DNA from: Platycnemis pennipes
Taxonomy: Eukaryota; Arthropoda; Insecta; Odonata; Platycnemididae
Assembly (NCBI GenBank): GCA_933228895.1
Contig: OW121851.1
Coordinates: forward strand, 111,497,271 to 111,561,270
Reading direction: 5' to 3'
DNA length: 64,000 bases
The notes under the pieces were generated by a model, which was not told the origin of the DNA, did no database searches, and saw nothing but the letters and a program-made list of their open reading frames with translations. Below are positions 47,097 to 59,268 of this stretch, piece after piece. A program made the position numbers and the translations under genes. Numbering within the stretch: position 1 is the first letter of the stretch; the number at the start of each line of letters is the position of its first letter.

Positions 47097-48350
47097 ATTT
47101 ATTGCTCTCTTTTCCATACCTCAGTTGATGATTTTAAGGATAAGCTTAGCAGCCTGAGAGATTCAGTTGCCTTCGCATTCCCTTGTTACTCTTTTCCGTT
47201 TTAGATTCCAGTACAGTTTCTAAGAAATCCTCCGACAGTATATTCTCCTCGCATATCCCACCGGCGAGTCCATAAAAATCTTCTATGCCTTTTTGCACAG
47301 TCGTTCAGTAATTCCTTCTAATTACGTTGAATGTGTTCTGGTCACATTGTAAAATTACCCGTCCTGTCCTTAATACACATTTCCATTTAACAATAGGAGA
47401 AAACGTTATAACCTTTGAGTAGAGGTAGTAGTACTCAAGTACGGACTGCTGGGTTTCGAACAGGGACCTTCGAATAGGAAAACACTTTGAGTTTTGACCA
47501 ATGCATCTAAGAGACGTTCAATCTGTTCCTAATAATCTCCTTAATACTTATATTTATTAAGTGAGTTTTTTTTATTTTTAAAATATCATATACTACGATA
47601 TGAATTGCCGATGAGTATTCATTCTAAGAATTAACCAGACGAGTATGCGAGAGTGCGAGGATTGTGTGTAATTTGAAATAAATTCTAAATATATCCGCGA
47701 TAATTTTTCTTCATTTATTACGCAATTAAGCTTGGAACTTAACACTTATATTCCGTAAAGACGTCCATAAGTCTTCTCTTTTCTTATTGACATCTGTATG
47801 TGTCAGTTGTAGCATAAGTATTTTTGCCATTTACTATACAAGTGCAGTTTTCGAGCTCATCGCGCAGTCAAATAAAATCATTGATGATTCAAAAATAACA
47901 CCGATCGTTAACAGCTATATAAATGTTGATAACAATATTCATCTATGTTATTCATGTTATAAAATCAAAATTTTCTACGATGAAATAAAGGCAAAAATTG
48001 AGTATTTTTGGAACGTTTTGGAAATGACATAGACTAAGAAATATCGACGGTGTTAATGACAACTCTTGGCTTCGAGCTGCATTCACATTTGGGTAGTCAC
48101 TCTCTCAAGACCTTAACCTAGTCGTGGAAACCTAAGCTACCCATCTTCAAGGGACTAACTCCGAGCAGCAATCTAAAAGAAGGCTTTTTTCTGGAGGCCT
48201 CACTCCTTGCGGCTGACTAATTGTCACAAGGCACCCTAGCGGCCCTCCTTCTCCAACGCAAAAATCTCTCTCCAGGTCATTCAGGAAGGGTCTCACCACA
48301 AACCATGGCAAGGGAAGGAGGAGGACCGTGCCTCGGTCTTGCTGTCCTGC
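47097..48350 (+). repeat. Segmental duplication unit, copy B, with internal insertion
   Basis: A direct repeat of copy A. It is longer because about 200 bp at 47370-47578 is absent from copy A. The inserted part holds a tRNA B-box-like word (GGGTTTCGAACAGGGACC). The right end overlaps a segment (48360-48460) that recurs inverted at 43455-43560. Confidence 0.8.
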
Positions 48351-48568
48351 TCGGGGCATTTAAAGGGACAGAGCTGCACTGTTGTCAAATCTCCTTCAAC
48401 TCGGGACTTTGAAAAATTCGGCCTCCGAGGTGGTAACAATTTATTGTGGATGGGTGTACATGTAAACATGAGTATACTCATGACCTGACATGTTAGCATA
48501 TGGCACAGTAAACACGAGTAAAGTCATGACCGGTCCACAATGTGTTAAAAATCAAAGCACTATTTTGT

Positions 48569-48719
48569 GAAGCATACAACCAAGAGATAAAAGTGTTACA
48601 TTAGACCGTTGATTGCCAGAATATTACAGAAATTCAACTAAAAAATCCCAAATCCTTTACTGCTGGAGGAATGTGTTCTTTAATGCTTACTAACAACTGT
48701 GGAGAAACATCTTTGAATA
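48569..48719 (+). repeat. Partner copy of the segment found inside the RTE element
   Basis: Matches 49901-50044 over about 145 bp, with scattered substitutions and one gap of about 7 nt near the right end (TAACAACTGTGG against ATGTGG). It lies in otherwise unassigned sequence downstream of the segmental duplication. Confidence 0.75.
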
Positions 48720-49077
48720 ATCAGTAATTCGTAGCATGCTCCGCATGCTCAGTTAGCAAGCATCAGTAATTGTTACTGCTCCAATATTTTTGGCAGACTG
48801 AATTTTTCTATGGATCCCTGTATTTTAATTTTCATTCGTCTTCCTTAATAGCTTGGAATGTTATAAGCTTTCCTAGAAATATTTTTTGAAGATGCTAGTA
48901 AATAAGATAGTAAGCAAAAGAGGTTAGCCAAGAATTATGTGACCAGAGCCAGCACAATTAAGAATAATTATATAATTTAATTCTTTGTCTTGTAAAAAAT
49001 TACTCACCTTGTGGATCAATCAGTCAATTGTGGATCAATTTAGTATTTAGGCTTATTTATACTCACATCTCTTACAT

Positions 49078-52075
49078 CATCATCTTCATCAAGGGTCAAC
49101 AATCCTAGGATTGGTTTGACGCAGCCCTCCACTCGATTCTTCTATCGGCCAACCTCTTCATATTAACGTAGTTCCTCTTTTTCATGTCCTTTACGACCTG
49201 TTCTATGTAACTCATACGAGGCCTGCCTTTTCCATTCTTCCTGCTCACTTTTTCCTCGATGGTTGTCTTCATCAGGCCATCGTGTCTGAAGATGTGGCCG
49301 ATTAAGTTGTCCCATCTTCTTTTTATAGTTTTCAGCAGACTTCTCTTTTCTCCTACTCTCCCTAGGACTTCTTCATTTGTCACTCGGTCGATCCATTTAA
49401 TCTTCATCATTCTTCAATAGCACCATATTTTGAATGCTTCCACCCTTTTTTTCTCTGCTGCTGTCATCGTCCATGCCTCACTGCCATAAAGAAATATGCT
49501 CCAGATATACGTTTTGATGATTTGCTTCCTTACTTCCAAGCTTGTATTTCCAGCTGTAAGTAGATTCTCCTTTTGATAGAATGCCCTCTTTGCCTGGGCT
49601 ATTCTACTTACTATTTCTTTCTTGCTTCGTCCATCGTTGGTTACTCTGCTTCCCAGGTAACAGAATTCTTTCACCTCTTCCAGTTTCTGTTTTCCTAGTA
49701 TAGCATTGATTTTGGCCTCCTCTCTCTTGCTGCACACCAATATCTTTGTTTTCTTTTTACTGATCTTCAGCAGATGTATGGCCATTGTCCTTTCCATGGT
49801 TGTTAGCATCTTATTCAGCTCCTTCTCTGTCTCTGCTATGAAAGCTATGTCATCAGCGAATCGTAGCATACTGATTGTTTCTCTGTGGTTGTCCACTCCA
49901 GAAGCATACAACCAAGAGATAAAAGTGTTACATTGGACCATTGATTGCTAGAATATTACAGAAATTCAACCAAAAAATCCCAAATCCTTTACTGCTGGAG
50001 GAATGTGTTCTTTAATGCTTACATGTGGAGAGACATGTTTGAATACTTCTCCTTGACTTCATTGATGGCTCTCTCGATGTAAACATTAAAAATTATGGGA
50101 GGCAGTGCACAGCCTTGTCTCACACCTTTTCTTAGTCTTGCTTCTTTGCAGCTGGCTCCAGATTTTATCACTGCTACTTGGGTTTTATATAAAGTGTGGA
50201 TAATTCTTCGGTCATTTTATGACACACCAATTCCTTTCAGAATTCCAAGCATTAAATTCCAATCCATGTTGTCAAAAGCCTTTTCTAAATCCACAAATGC
50301 AATGAAGGTCCATTTGTTCTTCTCCATTCTCTTCTCTATAAGCAGCCTAAGGGCCAATATTGCTTCTCTTGTGCCCTTACACTTCCTGCATCTGAATTGA
50401 TCTTCATCCAGGAACTCCTCTGCTTTTCGTTCTATTCTTCTGTAGATTATCCTTGTCAATATCTTCGATACATGTTCCGTTAGTCCTAAAATTTTCACAT
50501 TTCTCCTCTCTCTGCTTTTTGGGAATAGGAATTATGATGTTTTTCTCGAAGTCCCTGGGTATTTCTCATTATTGAGTACATGTCAGAGATGGCCTTGTAG
50601 AGATGGGCCAATGTCATCTCTCCCGCATTCCTTATCAGTTCTGCGGGTATATCATCAATTCCAGGAGCCTTATTCATGCAAAGGTCCCTTACTGTTGTGT
50701 CGTATTCCGATCTCAATATTGATGTTCCCATATCATCCTTCTGGACTTTGATTTCCTCTTCATCCACTTTCATGCTGAGATTGTTCCCGTTGTATAACTC
50801 TTCCAGATATTCTTTCCATCTCTTCACTTTGTCTTCATTTTCAATCAAAAGTTCCTCATTCTTGTCTCTTTTAAAATTGCATCTTGCCCTCCGTTCCTTG
50901 AAGTGGTTTCTCACTATCCTATAGGCAGCTACCAATTTTCCAAGGGAAAGGTTGTTTTCTACATCTTTGCATAGATTGTTCATCCACATTTCTCTAGCTT
51001 TCCTGGCTGTGTGACTTACTTCGTTCCTTATTCTTTTGTAGCAAAGCTGCCCTCATTCAGTGTTCCCATTCTTGTACATACTTCTTTATTCAATCAGCAC
51101 TAATTGTAAGACTTCTTCCGTGATCCATGGCTTTTTCTTAACAACTTTTCTTCTTCCAAGAACTCCTTTTGCGTCTTCCTGTAGTCCACATTTAATGTTT
51201 TCCCAATGCTCTTCTACTGGTTTCTCAGTCAGGTCCTCTCCTATGTTGTTTTCTACTGCTTTCTGAAATTCCAGCTGATGTTGAGTCTCCTTTAGTTTTT
51301 TACTTGCCAAATGTTCTTTACCGTTTTCATCAATCTCTTGAATTTTAGATGGCATTTCATCATCACTAAATTATGGTCACGGTCGATGTCTGCACCCAGG
51401 TAGGTTTTGGAGTCCTTCACCTGATTCCTGAACCTCTGCTTCACTAAAATGTAGTCTACTTGAAATCTTCCTCTGTCTCCTGGCATCTTCCACGAGTATT
51501 TTCTTCGGTTGTGATTTTTAAACAATGTGTTAGTAACCACTAACTTATGTTGTGTGCTCCAGCAGTCTTTCTCCTCTTTCATTTCGGTTTCCCAATCCAT
51601 ATTTTCCAGTTATTCTTCCATCTTGACCTTCACCGACAACAGCGTTCCAGTCTCCTAAGATAATTAGGTTTTCTTCTCCTTTTGCCCGTTTTATTACTTC
51701 AGTGATATCTTCGTAGACGTCTTCCACTTCTTCATCTTTGTAGTCTGACGTAGGCATGTAAACTTGCACCACAATGGTATCTGTAGGCTTAGTTTCAATT
51801 TTTTCAGTTTGAACCATTTTAATCCTTTCACTGTACTGCAGGAAGCTCTTCACATGCAGTCCTGCACTCTTCCTGAGCATTATGACTATTCTAGTGTTAC
51901 CATTCAGTGATCCGGTGTGAATAATTCTATAACTTCCACTCCAAAAGTCTCCTTTTCGGGCCATCTCATTTCATTGATTCCTAATACATCGAGGTCCATT
52001 CTTCGCATGTCCTCCTTCAGGTTCTCCAGTCCTCAGCAGGTCCGAAGTGATCGCGCGTTCCACATTCCTAGCCTA
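49078..52075 (-). mobile_element. Nearly full-length RTE-clade non-LTR retrotransposon, broken
   Basis: On the reverse strand this reads as one polyprotein. Near 52070 is an endonuclease start (GMWNARSL) followed by INEMRW; near 51650 is the catalytic GDWN motif (LIILGDWNAVVG) and near 51370 DHNLV, as in apurinic-type LINE endonucleases. The reverse transcriptase follows: motif A AFVDLEKAFDNMDW near 50290, motif B VRQGCALPP near 50110 and motif C MLRFADD near 49850. The C-terminal domain (IGHIFRHDGLMKT, RRIEWRAASNQS) ends at 49105. A GATGATG-type tail at 49078-49090 is typical of the RTE clade. Several frameshifts split it into frames at 51545-51964, 51292-51600, 51086-51355, 50495-50989, 50217-50498, 49414-49941 and 49105-49410. 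About 145 bp of unrelated DNA sits between motifs B and C, so this copy cannot be active. Confidence 0.88.
49901..50044 (+). repeat. Foreign segment inside the RTE copy, duplicate of 48569-48719
   Basis: Starting GAAGCATACAACCAAGAGAT, this stretch is nearly identical and in the same orientation to a segment about 360 bp outside the 3' end of the element. In the element it lies between the sequence coding for IERAINEVKEKY and that for MLRFADDIAF, where RTE proteins normally have a short linker. No target-site duplication was obvious. Confidence 0.75.
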
Positions 52076-53015
52076 AAATGACTATAACACTGGACTGATG
52101 TACTCTCTTGGGTAGTCCCTGCACGGAGATCGGAATGGGAGTCTATTTTACCTCCGGAATAATTTACTCAAGAGGGTGCCTCGGTGCCTACGATCTCTTA
52201 CAGCCCTAATTAAAATGGGCTTCTTCATAGTGGGTAGTTAAGAGTATACAGGAATGTCATTGCATGTCATGAGGTGTTATTAGGTGCCCTTTATGTGCTG
52301 TTTACATTTCATGGACTGTAGTATAGCCCTAGACTTGATGGTCCTCTTTCAGCTTATGCCCAATTTACCTTCACCCTACATATTCTACTGCATACCGGAG
52401 GTGCAAAGTAATGCCTGCTGTACCCTTGCATGGCCATTAAAGGCTTACACCCTGATTACCTTTCCATCATGCGCTATGAAATGTGATGAGAGGGTTGTTT
52501 TGGCTGCTTCCTAGTGATCTCAGATGATTACGTACTTCTCTACGCCCAGGGGCGTTGGAACTATTTTTGCTGGGAGGGGCCAACCTTGAAAAGGGCCCTC
52601 CTACCTAGCACATCCATTGCCATTTCAGTCATGTTACCAACATACAGAAAATATATTGTTCTTCAATAATCTCTCAAGAATGTTTTAAATGCCAGCTTTT
52701 TGCTCTAGTTTTACACTGTTTACTTGCCTGGTCTTGGACAGTGGCACACCACTGAGCTCTTCCCAAGACAAGTACCACTCTAACCTTGATATTCACCATA
52801 GTTGACCAAAATATCAATATAGGAGGCTTCCACAGTATGGGTACCTGTTGGCATCCATGTTATTATCTTCTAAAAAACTGTTAACTTACATATGAAACAG
52901 ATAATACTATTTCAAGGTATTATTAACACATTAAAAATGTTTTGTATCAGTAATTTTATAAAACGTTAGATTTGTAAGTCAGTGGGTAAATCAACATTGT
53001 TAACTCTACACTTTA
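52076..53015. other. No gene seen; one possible hAT-type end
   Basis: CAGGGGCGTTGGAACTATTT at 52547 looks like the end of a hAT-type MITE, but no opposite end was found. Confidence 0.4.
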
Positions 53016-53870
53016 ATGCAATCATCATCATCAGTCAACAATGCTAAGATTGGTTTGACTCAGCCCTCCATTATATTCTTCTATTGGCCAACCTCTTCAT
53101 ATTAACACGTTCAACCCGACGGACGCGAATGCTCGTCCGAGGTGCGTTGCCAGGGTACCAAAGGATGCTCATTCGCGTCTGTTGATGACCTCTCTGATGA
53201 CCTCACTGAAGACCTCTATAAAGACCTCTCTGAAGGACGCGAACTCGTGTCTTTAATAAATTATCGAATTTTGCTATTCAAAAAAATTTTTAACTAATTT
53301 TAAATTACATTTAAGTGACTGGCCAAATTAATGAGGCAGAAAAAGCTTTCCGTTTTTCATGATTGCACACTAGAAATATTCCGGGTTGAATGTGTTAACG
53401 TAATTCTTCTCTTTTACATCCTTCACATTTTGTTCCGCATATCTCATAGGAGACCTGTCATTTCCATTCTTCCTACTCACTTTTCCCTTGACAGTTGTTT
53501 TCAGCAGGCCATCATCTCTCAAGATGTGGCCGATTAAGTTGTCATTTCATCTTCTTAGAGTAGTCAGAAGGCTTCTCTGTTCCATGTTACTTGCTCTGTC
53601 GATCCATTTAGTCTTCATCATTCTTCGGTAGCACCACATTTCAAATGCTCCCACCCTTTTCTTCTCCACTGCTGTCATTGTCCATTCCTCACTGCCATAG
53701 AGAAACATGCTCTAGATGTATGTTCTAATAAAATGTTTCCTCGCTTGCATTTGCAGCTGTAAGGAGAATCTACTTTTGGTAAAATGCCCTTTTTGTCTGG
53801 GCAATTCTACTGTCAATTCTTCTTTTACTTCATCCATCGCTGGTTACTTTGCTTCCAAGGCATTGATGCA
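53016..53870 (-). pseudogene. RTE retrotransposon 3' fragment split by a TTAA MITE
   Basis: The forward strand begins with the inverted tail CATCATCATCAGTCAACAAT and then the reversed C-terminal domain. It is interrupted at a TTAA (53102) and resumes at 53399 with the reversed LINE sequence (TTCTTCTCTTTTACATCC). It continues to the thumb region at about 53870. Numerous substitutions make it non-functional. Confidence 0.82.
53106..53394. mobile_element. piggyBac-type MITE (289 bp, TTAA target duplication)
   Basis: TTAA lies on both sides (53102-53105 and 53395-53398). The terminal inverted repeats are CACGTTCAACCCG on the left and CGGGTTGAATGTG on the right, 12 of 13 matching. The insertion point is exact: removing the element and one TTAA restores the flanking RTE sequence as seen in other copies (CTTCATATTAACGTA). 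Inside is a short tandem array of a 12-bp unit like GACCTCTCTGAA (about four units near 53190-53240). The 5' part also contains two GACGCGAA/TTCGCGTC-like words. There is no coding capacity. Confidence 0.85.
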
Positions 53871-56214
53871 CTCATGGTGTGACTAATAGGTTACCAGTCT
53901 CATATGTTTCTCTAGGATTTGAGCCAGGGCAAGTGGAGGCACCTGGAATATAGGTGGAGGAAATGTAGAGTTAGCTGAGACATACTCTCCCCACATACAT
54001 TCCTTGGCATGTAATTAGAGTGTAGAGTGTAGTCCAGTAATCATCTGAGAAGGGAAAGTAGGAAGTGGTCAATACCTCCTTACACTTCAGGGTGAATAAT
54101 GGGTAGGTAAAAAGGTTGTAATCTATGAATGGCCAATCAAGGATACAGTGAGTGTTAAGCTACACCTTCCTTACATTGTAGGATATGCAGGGTGAAGGCC
54201 AGTTGGGCATAAGTCAAGAGATGATCGACAATGGTAAGGTGGGTGCTACATTACAGTCCATGCAATGTAAACAGTGCATGAACGGTTCTAACTTCACTTC
54301 ATAACATGTACTGTCATCTCTCTGCACCTGGTCTACCCACCTTGAAGGAAATTATTTTTCCCAGGGTATTTCAAAATTGATCAATTATCAGGCCTTTTTC
54401 TTTCCCATTTCTTCTCCACTTCTTCTCCACTTCCACTTCTTAATCAATATACATACCCTCACAAATGAGCTCTGATTTTATGTATGACGAATTTTGATTC
54501 ACGACAAATTGGCAGAGTTATGGGAATCTTCTACTCTGACATTTTAGATGGAGACGTGCTGAGGAGACACTGTGCTGTAGGCATGATCAGGCCAGGCTGA
54601 AGTGAAATGCTGGGAAAACAATCGGAACACTATGAAAACCCTTGTCAGAAATGGTACCTATGTGGTTATTTATTCTAAATAACTGTAATGCATACTCCGT
54701 TTATACAATCAACTGAGGATATTTTCTTTTGAACTACTTCGCAAGTGGAATTTGACTCAACCATTTTATTGTTGTAGAGAGACTAAAATGATTATGAGAG
54801 GGGGATTTTAAAAATATGTATAAGTATTTGTGGAACAAGGCCAAATGGGAAGCATTCAATCTGTTTTGTTACAAATGAATGATTATTTGATGAATAAGCC
54901 ATACAATTAATGATCAGGTGTGGGAAACAATTGGAGAAATTGAGATCCCATGAAAATTCTGAAATGAAAAGGGAATAAAACATTTTGTGGTGCAACAGCT
55001 TCTTGGAGACAACCATTTATATAAAACTGATTGGAAAAAACTACAGGACAACCTCGCATGAGATATATGGAATGAGAAATGAATAATTCCGAAGAGAATT
55101 TTGTTAAATAGAAGAAGGCAGTAGATTTTTAAAGGTTAAATAAGCTATCCATTCTTCCTTATTTCTTGTTAGCTCTGTATACCTCCTGGACTATCCTGTT
55201 TCTGAAATGTTGGTATCCTTTCTTCTAAAAAACAGAATAGAATTGTAAATGAAAAGGAAAAATTTTGTTATATTCCACCAATTTATTCTCAGGTACAACT
55301 AGTTTCAAAGCAGCGGCGTCATCTTCAGGTACAAAAGGTTAACAAAGTTAAATAACAAAGTTTTTCCTTTTCATTTATGATAAAATGAACTTCCATAAAG
55401 TTGAGCCTGAGACGATGGAGATAAACAGAATAGAAGTTGGGCATCAAATTTGTAGATTTAAGAATTTGAAAAAAATAAAATATTCAGAATGCTCTCAATG
55501 TATGTATGCTTAAACTGAACACTTTTGGAAGTGTGGTTTAACCCTCCATGTGGTTATCCCGTGGTTTCCACGGGTTAGGTAACCATCCATTCTCTGCATA
55601 TCCCGTGATTTCCCCGTCTGATTGCTCTATTCTATGTGTTGCTTTATGTTGACGTAGTTGTACACTGTCACCAATAGATGGCCACATACTTTTCGAAGGA
55701 TGACTACACACGTGTTCTTCCCTCTTTTCTTCCCACTTTCTTATTTCAATGATAAAAAAACACAATTTTACAACCAGATTGTATAAAAAAACAACCCTGC
55801 TGGAGCCAGCTTCTGAGATCAGTATCACAGCTAATTTCTATCAGGGTCACTTGAGACGTATAATTGTGGCTAAATGAAAGTAGAAATCCTATATAATAGA
55901 AAAGAAAAAATTGCATTTCCACCTAGAATTTTGCTTAACAACCAAGGTTTTGATGGTACGATATCATTATTAGGTGCAATTATGAAGTGGTGAGTTGCTT
56001 ATTTAATCAAATACCTGCGGAGGGGAGAAAGGAGGTTCAGGGATTTGACACATTAATGAGGGAGGTCAAGAGGTGAGGGGAGGATTGAAGGAAGGGGTTT
56101 CGGTTGGAGTTGCATCAGGGAGTGTGAGACATTCCATACAGCACATGTTATGTAATTATTCGTGTAGGTTGGGTCGAAATCTAGACTAAGGTGTATCACC
56201 ATATTTATCTAAAC
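53871..56214. other. No gene seen apart from the foldback at 55246
   Basis: AT-rich unassigned sequence. The 96-codon minus-strand frame at 55538-55828 has no recognisable motif. Confidence 0.45.
55246..55377 (-). repeat. Foldback with hammerhead-like core on the minus strand
   Basis: Inverted arms TAAATGAAAAGGAAAAA (55246-55271) and its complement (55352-55377) enclose a minus-strand core at about 55292-55331. The core is GTAC stem I, CTGAAGA, extra T, weak stem II, GAAAC, TA, GTT, GTAC. It is a diverged relative of the core at 31868. Confidence 0.6.
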
Positions 56215-56289
56215 AATACTCGTGGTTATTCAAAGCTCACGTACTAGCCGTGAAAACTTTAGCGGCGTTACCCGCTAAAATTGCACAAT

Positions 56290-56434
56290 AGCAAATATTC
56301 CACAGAGAAAAAATCATTCGCCTTGACCGGGACTCGAACCCGGACCCCCTGATAGAGCACCTGGCTGGAAATCAGGGGGTCCGGGTTCAATTCCCGGTCA
56401 AGGCGAATGATTTTTTCTCGGTGGAATGTTTGCT
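56290..56434. repeat. tRNA-3'-half palindrome
   Basis: Arms of 64 bp (56290-56353 and 56371-56434) match at about 60 positions and are separated by 17 bp. Each arm carries a tRNA T-arm and acceptor 3' strand: CCGGGTTCAATTCCCGG then TCAAGGC on the + strand. The centre completes one anticodon arm on the + strand: CCTGG, loop CTGGAAA, TCAGG, giving anticodon GGA (Ser). The long variable arm of a true tRNA-Ser is absent, as are the 5' acceptor and D-stem strand, so it is not a functional tRNA gene. Imperfect 17-bp direct repeats (AATACTCGTGGTTATTC, 56215-56231 and 56435-56451) flank a slightly larger unit. Confidence 0.82.
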
Positions 56435-56451
56435 AATACTCGTGGTTGTTC

Positions 56452-58098
56452 GGGGTAAATTGTGTTGAACAGGTTCAACTCAAATTATCCGAACATTACA
56501 ACGATTTATAAATAAACTTTTAATGAAGATTTTCTGATCGAACACTTCGAACACATGGGCAATCAAGTTACAATAGCCCATGCTGATTACTTACTTCCTA
56601 GCCAAAATGCAAATTTTAATATCTGAATACGAAAGACGATGAACAAGTTATGCATTTGTATATTGTATTTTTCTGTAGAAACATATATAGTTTTCTATAT
56701 AGGTATATGTATTAAAAGATTGGCTTATGTAGACATCTGATTAATAAGATTATAGTTCCTTGAATTTCATGTCGACGTAAATATTTTTTGAAAACAGTCT
56801 AAAAACTTACGAAGGGAGTGTCCGGTGCTAGCCTGATGTTAGGATGTTGACGAAAATTGGCAGGCAGGTAGTCCCTGATTAATGACTTATGAGCCACCCC
56901 CCTTATCAGATTATAAATCCAATAACTTCAACAGAAAAGCTTGAAATATTTTGTTACATTCATAAAGCTAAAATTTACGCATCTTCCATCATTGGGACGT
57001 TGGGTCAGGGGTAAAGTAAGTATTTTATTGGTATTTATATATATTTTATATTTTATTAGTATTGACTGTTTAAAATTACTCCTCCGGTAACAAGGAGAGT
57101 TGGGCAAGGAGTAAAGTGTACTAATCTCAATATGAACGACCTTAGTTCGCATCTATCTCTCGACATTTTTTTTCCATCGCAGTTTTGTTGTCCCTGGTTA
57201 CAAATATTTTTAACATGTTTAGCCAGAATACATTTTACCTATCTTACGTACTAATTGCATAAATTACGTAATTAATACATAATTTTTTTTCAAGTGATAC
57301 CTAATTTGACCACACACGAGTATTATCGGGTTCTTAGCGGACATAGAGCCAATTTTACACTCACTTTTCACCCTTCTGACACGTGTATGAACTGTTTTTA
57401 CACGTTGTAAAAACTAGTTATTATTCTGTATCTACACCAACTCTGAACACTTCGTGCTGGATGGGATGGGCCTGGTACATGGAAGACAGTGGGGGGAGAG
57501 GAGGGGTGGGAGTAAGGTAGATCCTTCGTCAGAACAAGCTATCTGTGGGTGGTGGTGGGATATTGTGGACGGGAGAGGTCAGATGAAAGATGGGAGGAGG
57601 GAGGGGAAATCTGAGGAACTCAGGGAGTGTTTGGAGGTGGGGGTTAGTGGAAAGAAGGGATTTTGAGGAAGGGAACCATACAACAAGTCATTCACAATTT
57701 CTTAATTAGTGTGAGCACATTTAAAAAATTCTATTTGTTCAAGAGCAACCAGCCAGGTTCCCTCCCTTTTGAAGTTCAATATTTTGTCAGTAATCATTAA
57801 TGTTTTCAGGGGCAACTGCATAGTATAATTTGTCAGTGGCCATTGTAGGGCATATCTTCAGGATATTGAATCTGTATCCTGAAGACGCACCCTGAAATAT
57901 CCTCAAAATCTCGACCACCGACAAAGTTGATTACACATGTTCGCTATGATAACCTTAATCAAAATTTTGGCAGCAAAATTTCTTTTGTGGCAATTATCCA
58001 AGAGATGCTTAGTGAAATTTCAATTTATATTTTTATCCTTTAACCATGCTTCCTGCTCTTTTACTCTCCCTTGGATTTCTCAATGCATTCGGCCAATG
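56452..58098. other. No gene seen
   Basis: AT-rich, with a G-rich stretch at 57450-57660 giving a shadow frame. A small palindrome GGATATTGAATCTGTATCC lies near 57860-57880. Confidence 0.45.
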
Positions 58099-58106
58099 TA
58101 CATGGC

Positions 58107-58360
58107 CATGGGCGTAGCCATGGTGGGGCAGGGTGGGGTGCTTGCCCCCCCCCCTGGATCATTAGTCAAATTAAAAATTACAGGTCAACTAGCTGAAGGT
58201 GCCCGTCTAAATTCAATGAGAGAGAGAAATATAGTAAATACAAATTGTATTAAGAAATCTTAACATTTTTCATGAAGGGGAAAAAACAAACTTGTAATAT
58301 GGAATGTTAACTTATTATTGACCCCCCCCCCCTCTGGAGAACGTCCTGGCTACGCCACTG
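58107..58360. mobile_element. hAT-type MITE, 8-bp target duplication
   Basis: Flanked by TACATGGC (58099-58106 and 58361-58368). The terminal repeats CATGGGCGTAGCCATGG and (inverted) CAGTGGCGTAGCCAGG match at most positions. Runs of C occur near both ends. No coding capacity. Confidence 0.87.
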
Positions 58361-58981
58361 TACATGGCTGAGCACTTGCAAATCAGTTTATACCCACCAC
58401 TCCTTTCCAATTTCAGGATCATATTGGTTTCTGGAAATAGATTTCTTAAATTGTATCTCTTTTCGAAAGGAGACTTTTCATCATGCCTTGGGAATGCCTT
58501 GGTGACTTAGAGGGATAAATTTCCAAAAAAAATATTTCTCCATTTATCTGTATCGATATGTGGGCGAGTATCATACATTTTTTTATGACCATTTTGTCTA
58601 CCTTATTCTGATACAGTTAATCTATCAGTTGGGCTTGGTAACCATTATTACTTGCTATTTGTTTTGCGACTTTGATTTCTTTTTTAATGTTGGCTTTAGG
58701 CATAGGGATGATGAGTGGATCAGTGAATAAAATGAAGCCAATTTCTGCATAAAATGTCAGGATTCAGCATGAATTATTTGGTCTGGTTAGATATCTGTTT
58801 CAAAAATGGAGTATGTCAACTTATCATATTTCCTAAAAATATTTTATATACATATATTTGGGGGACTCATCTTTTTTGTACATTATTATTTTTAATTAAT
58901 ATTAAATAATATTTTTAAAGAGAGTTCACCAGTGATATATTGAGTAGGTGGGCAAGATTAACATGAAATTTGGATCCTTAG

Positions 58982-59268
58982 CAGGGGCATAGATAAGGAG
59001 GGGTGGTCAAGGGTGTCTGAACCCCCCCCCCCCCAAACCAGAAATACTTATATAATTTAATAATGTAATCTTTATTATCTGTTAATTCCATATTATGCAT
59101 CAGCAAGGTATCCTATGATAACTTAAAGAAGATCAAGAATAGTTACATGGACAACATTACTCTTAACAATCCAACAGCATTCAATTACAATAAGATATAA
59201 TTTTTATACTTTATGGAGGACTGAACCCCCCTCCCCCTCCCTAGAGAAAACAATTATCTACGCCCCTG
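58982..59268. mobile_element. hAT-type MITE, 8-bp target duplication
   Basis: Exact 8-bp duplication ATCCTTAG (58974-58981 and 59269-59276). Ends CAGGGGCATAGATAA and (inverted) CAGGGGCGTAGATAA. Contains C-runs like the neighbour at 58.1 kb, so probably a related family. Confidence 0.88.

Noticed and set aside
52547..52570. Full hAT-type MITE
   Set aside because: Only one end (CAGGGGCGTTGGAAC) was found, with no matching opposite end or 8-bp repeat.
55538..55620. piggyBac-like end TTAACCCTCCATG
   Set aside because: No matching inverted end followed by TTAA within several kb.
56351..56408. Functional tRNA-Ser (GGA)
   Set aside because: The 5' acceptor and D-stem strand and the long variable arm are missing; the sequence is half of a palindrome.
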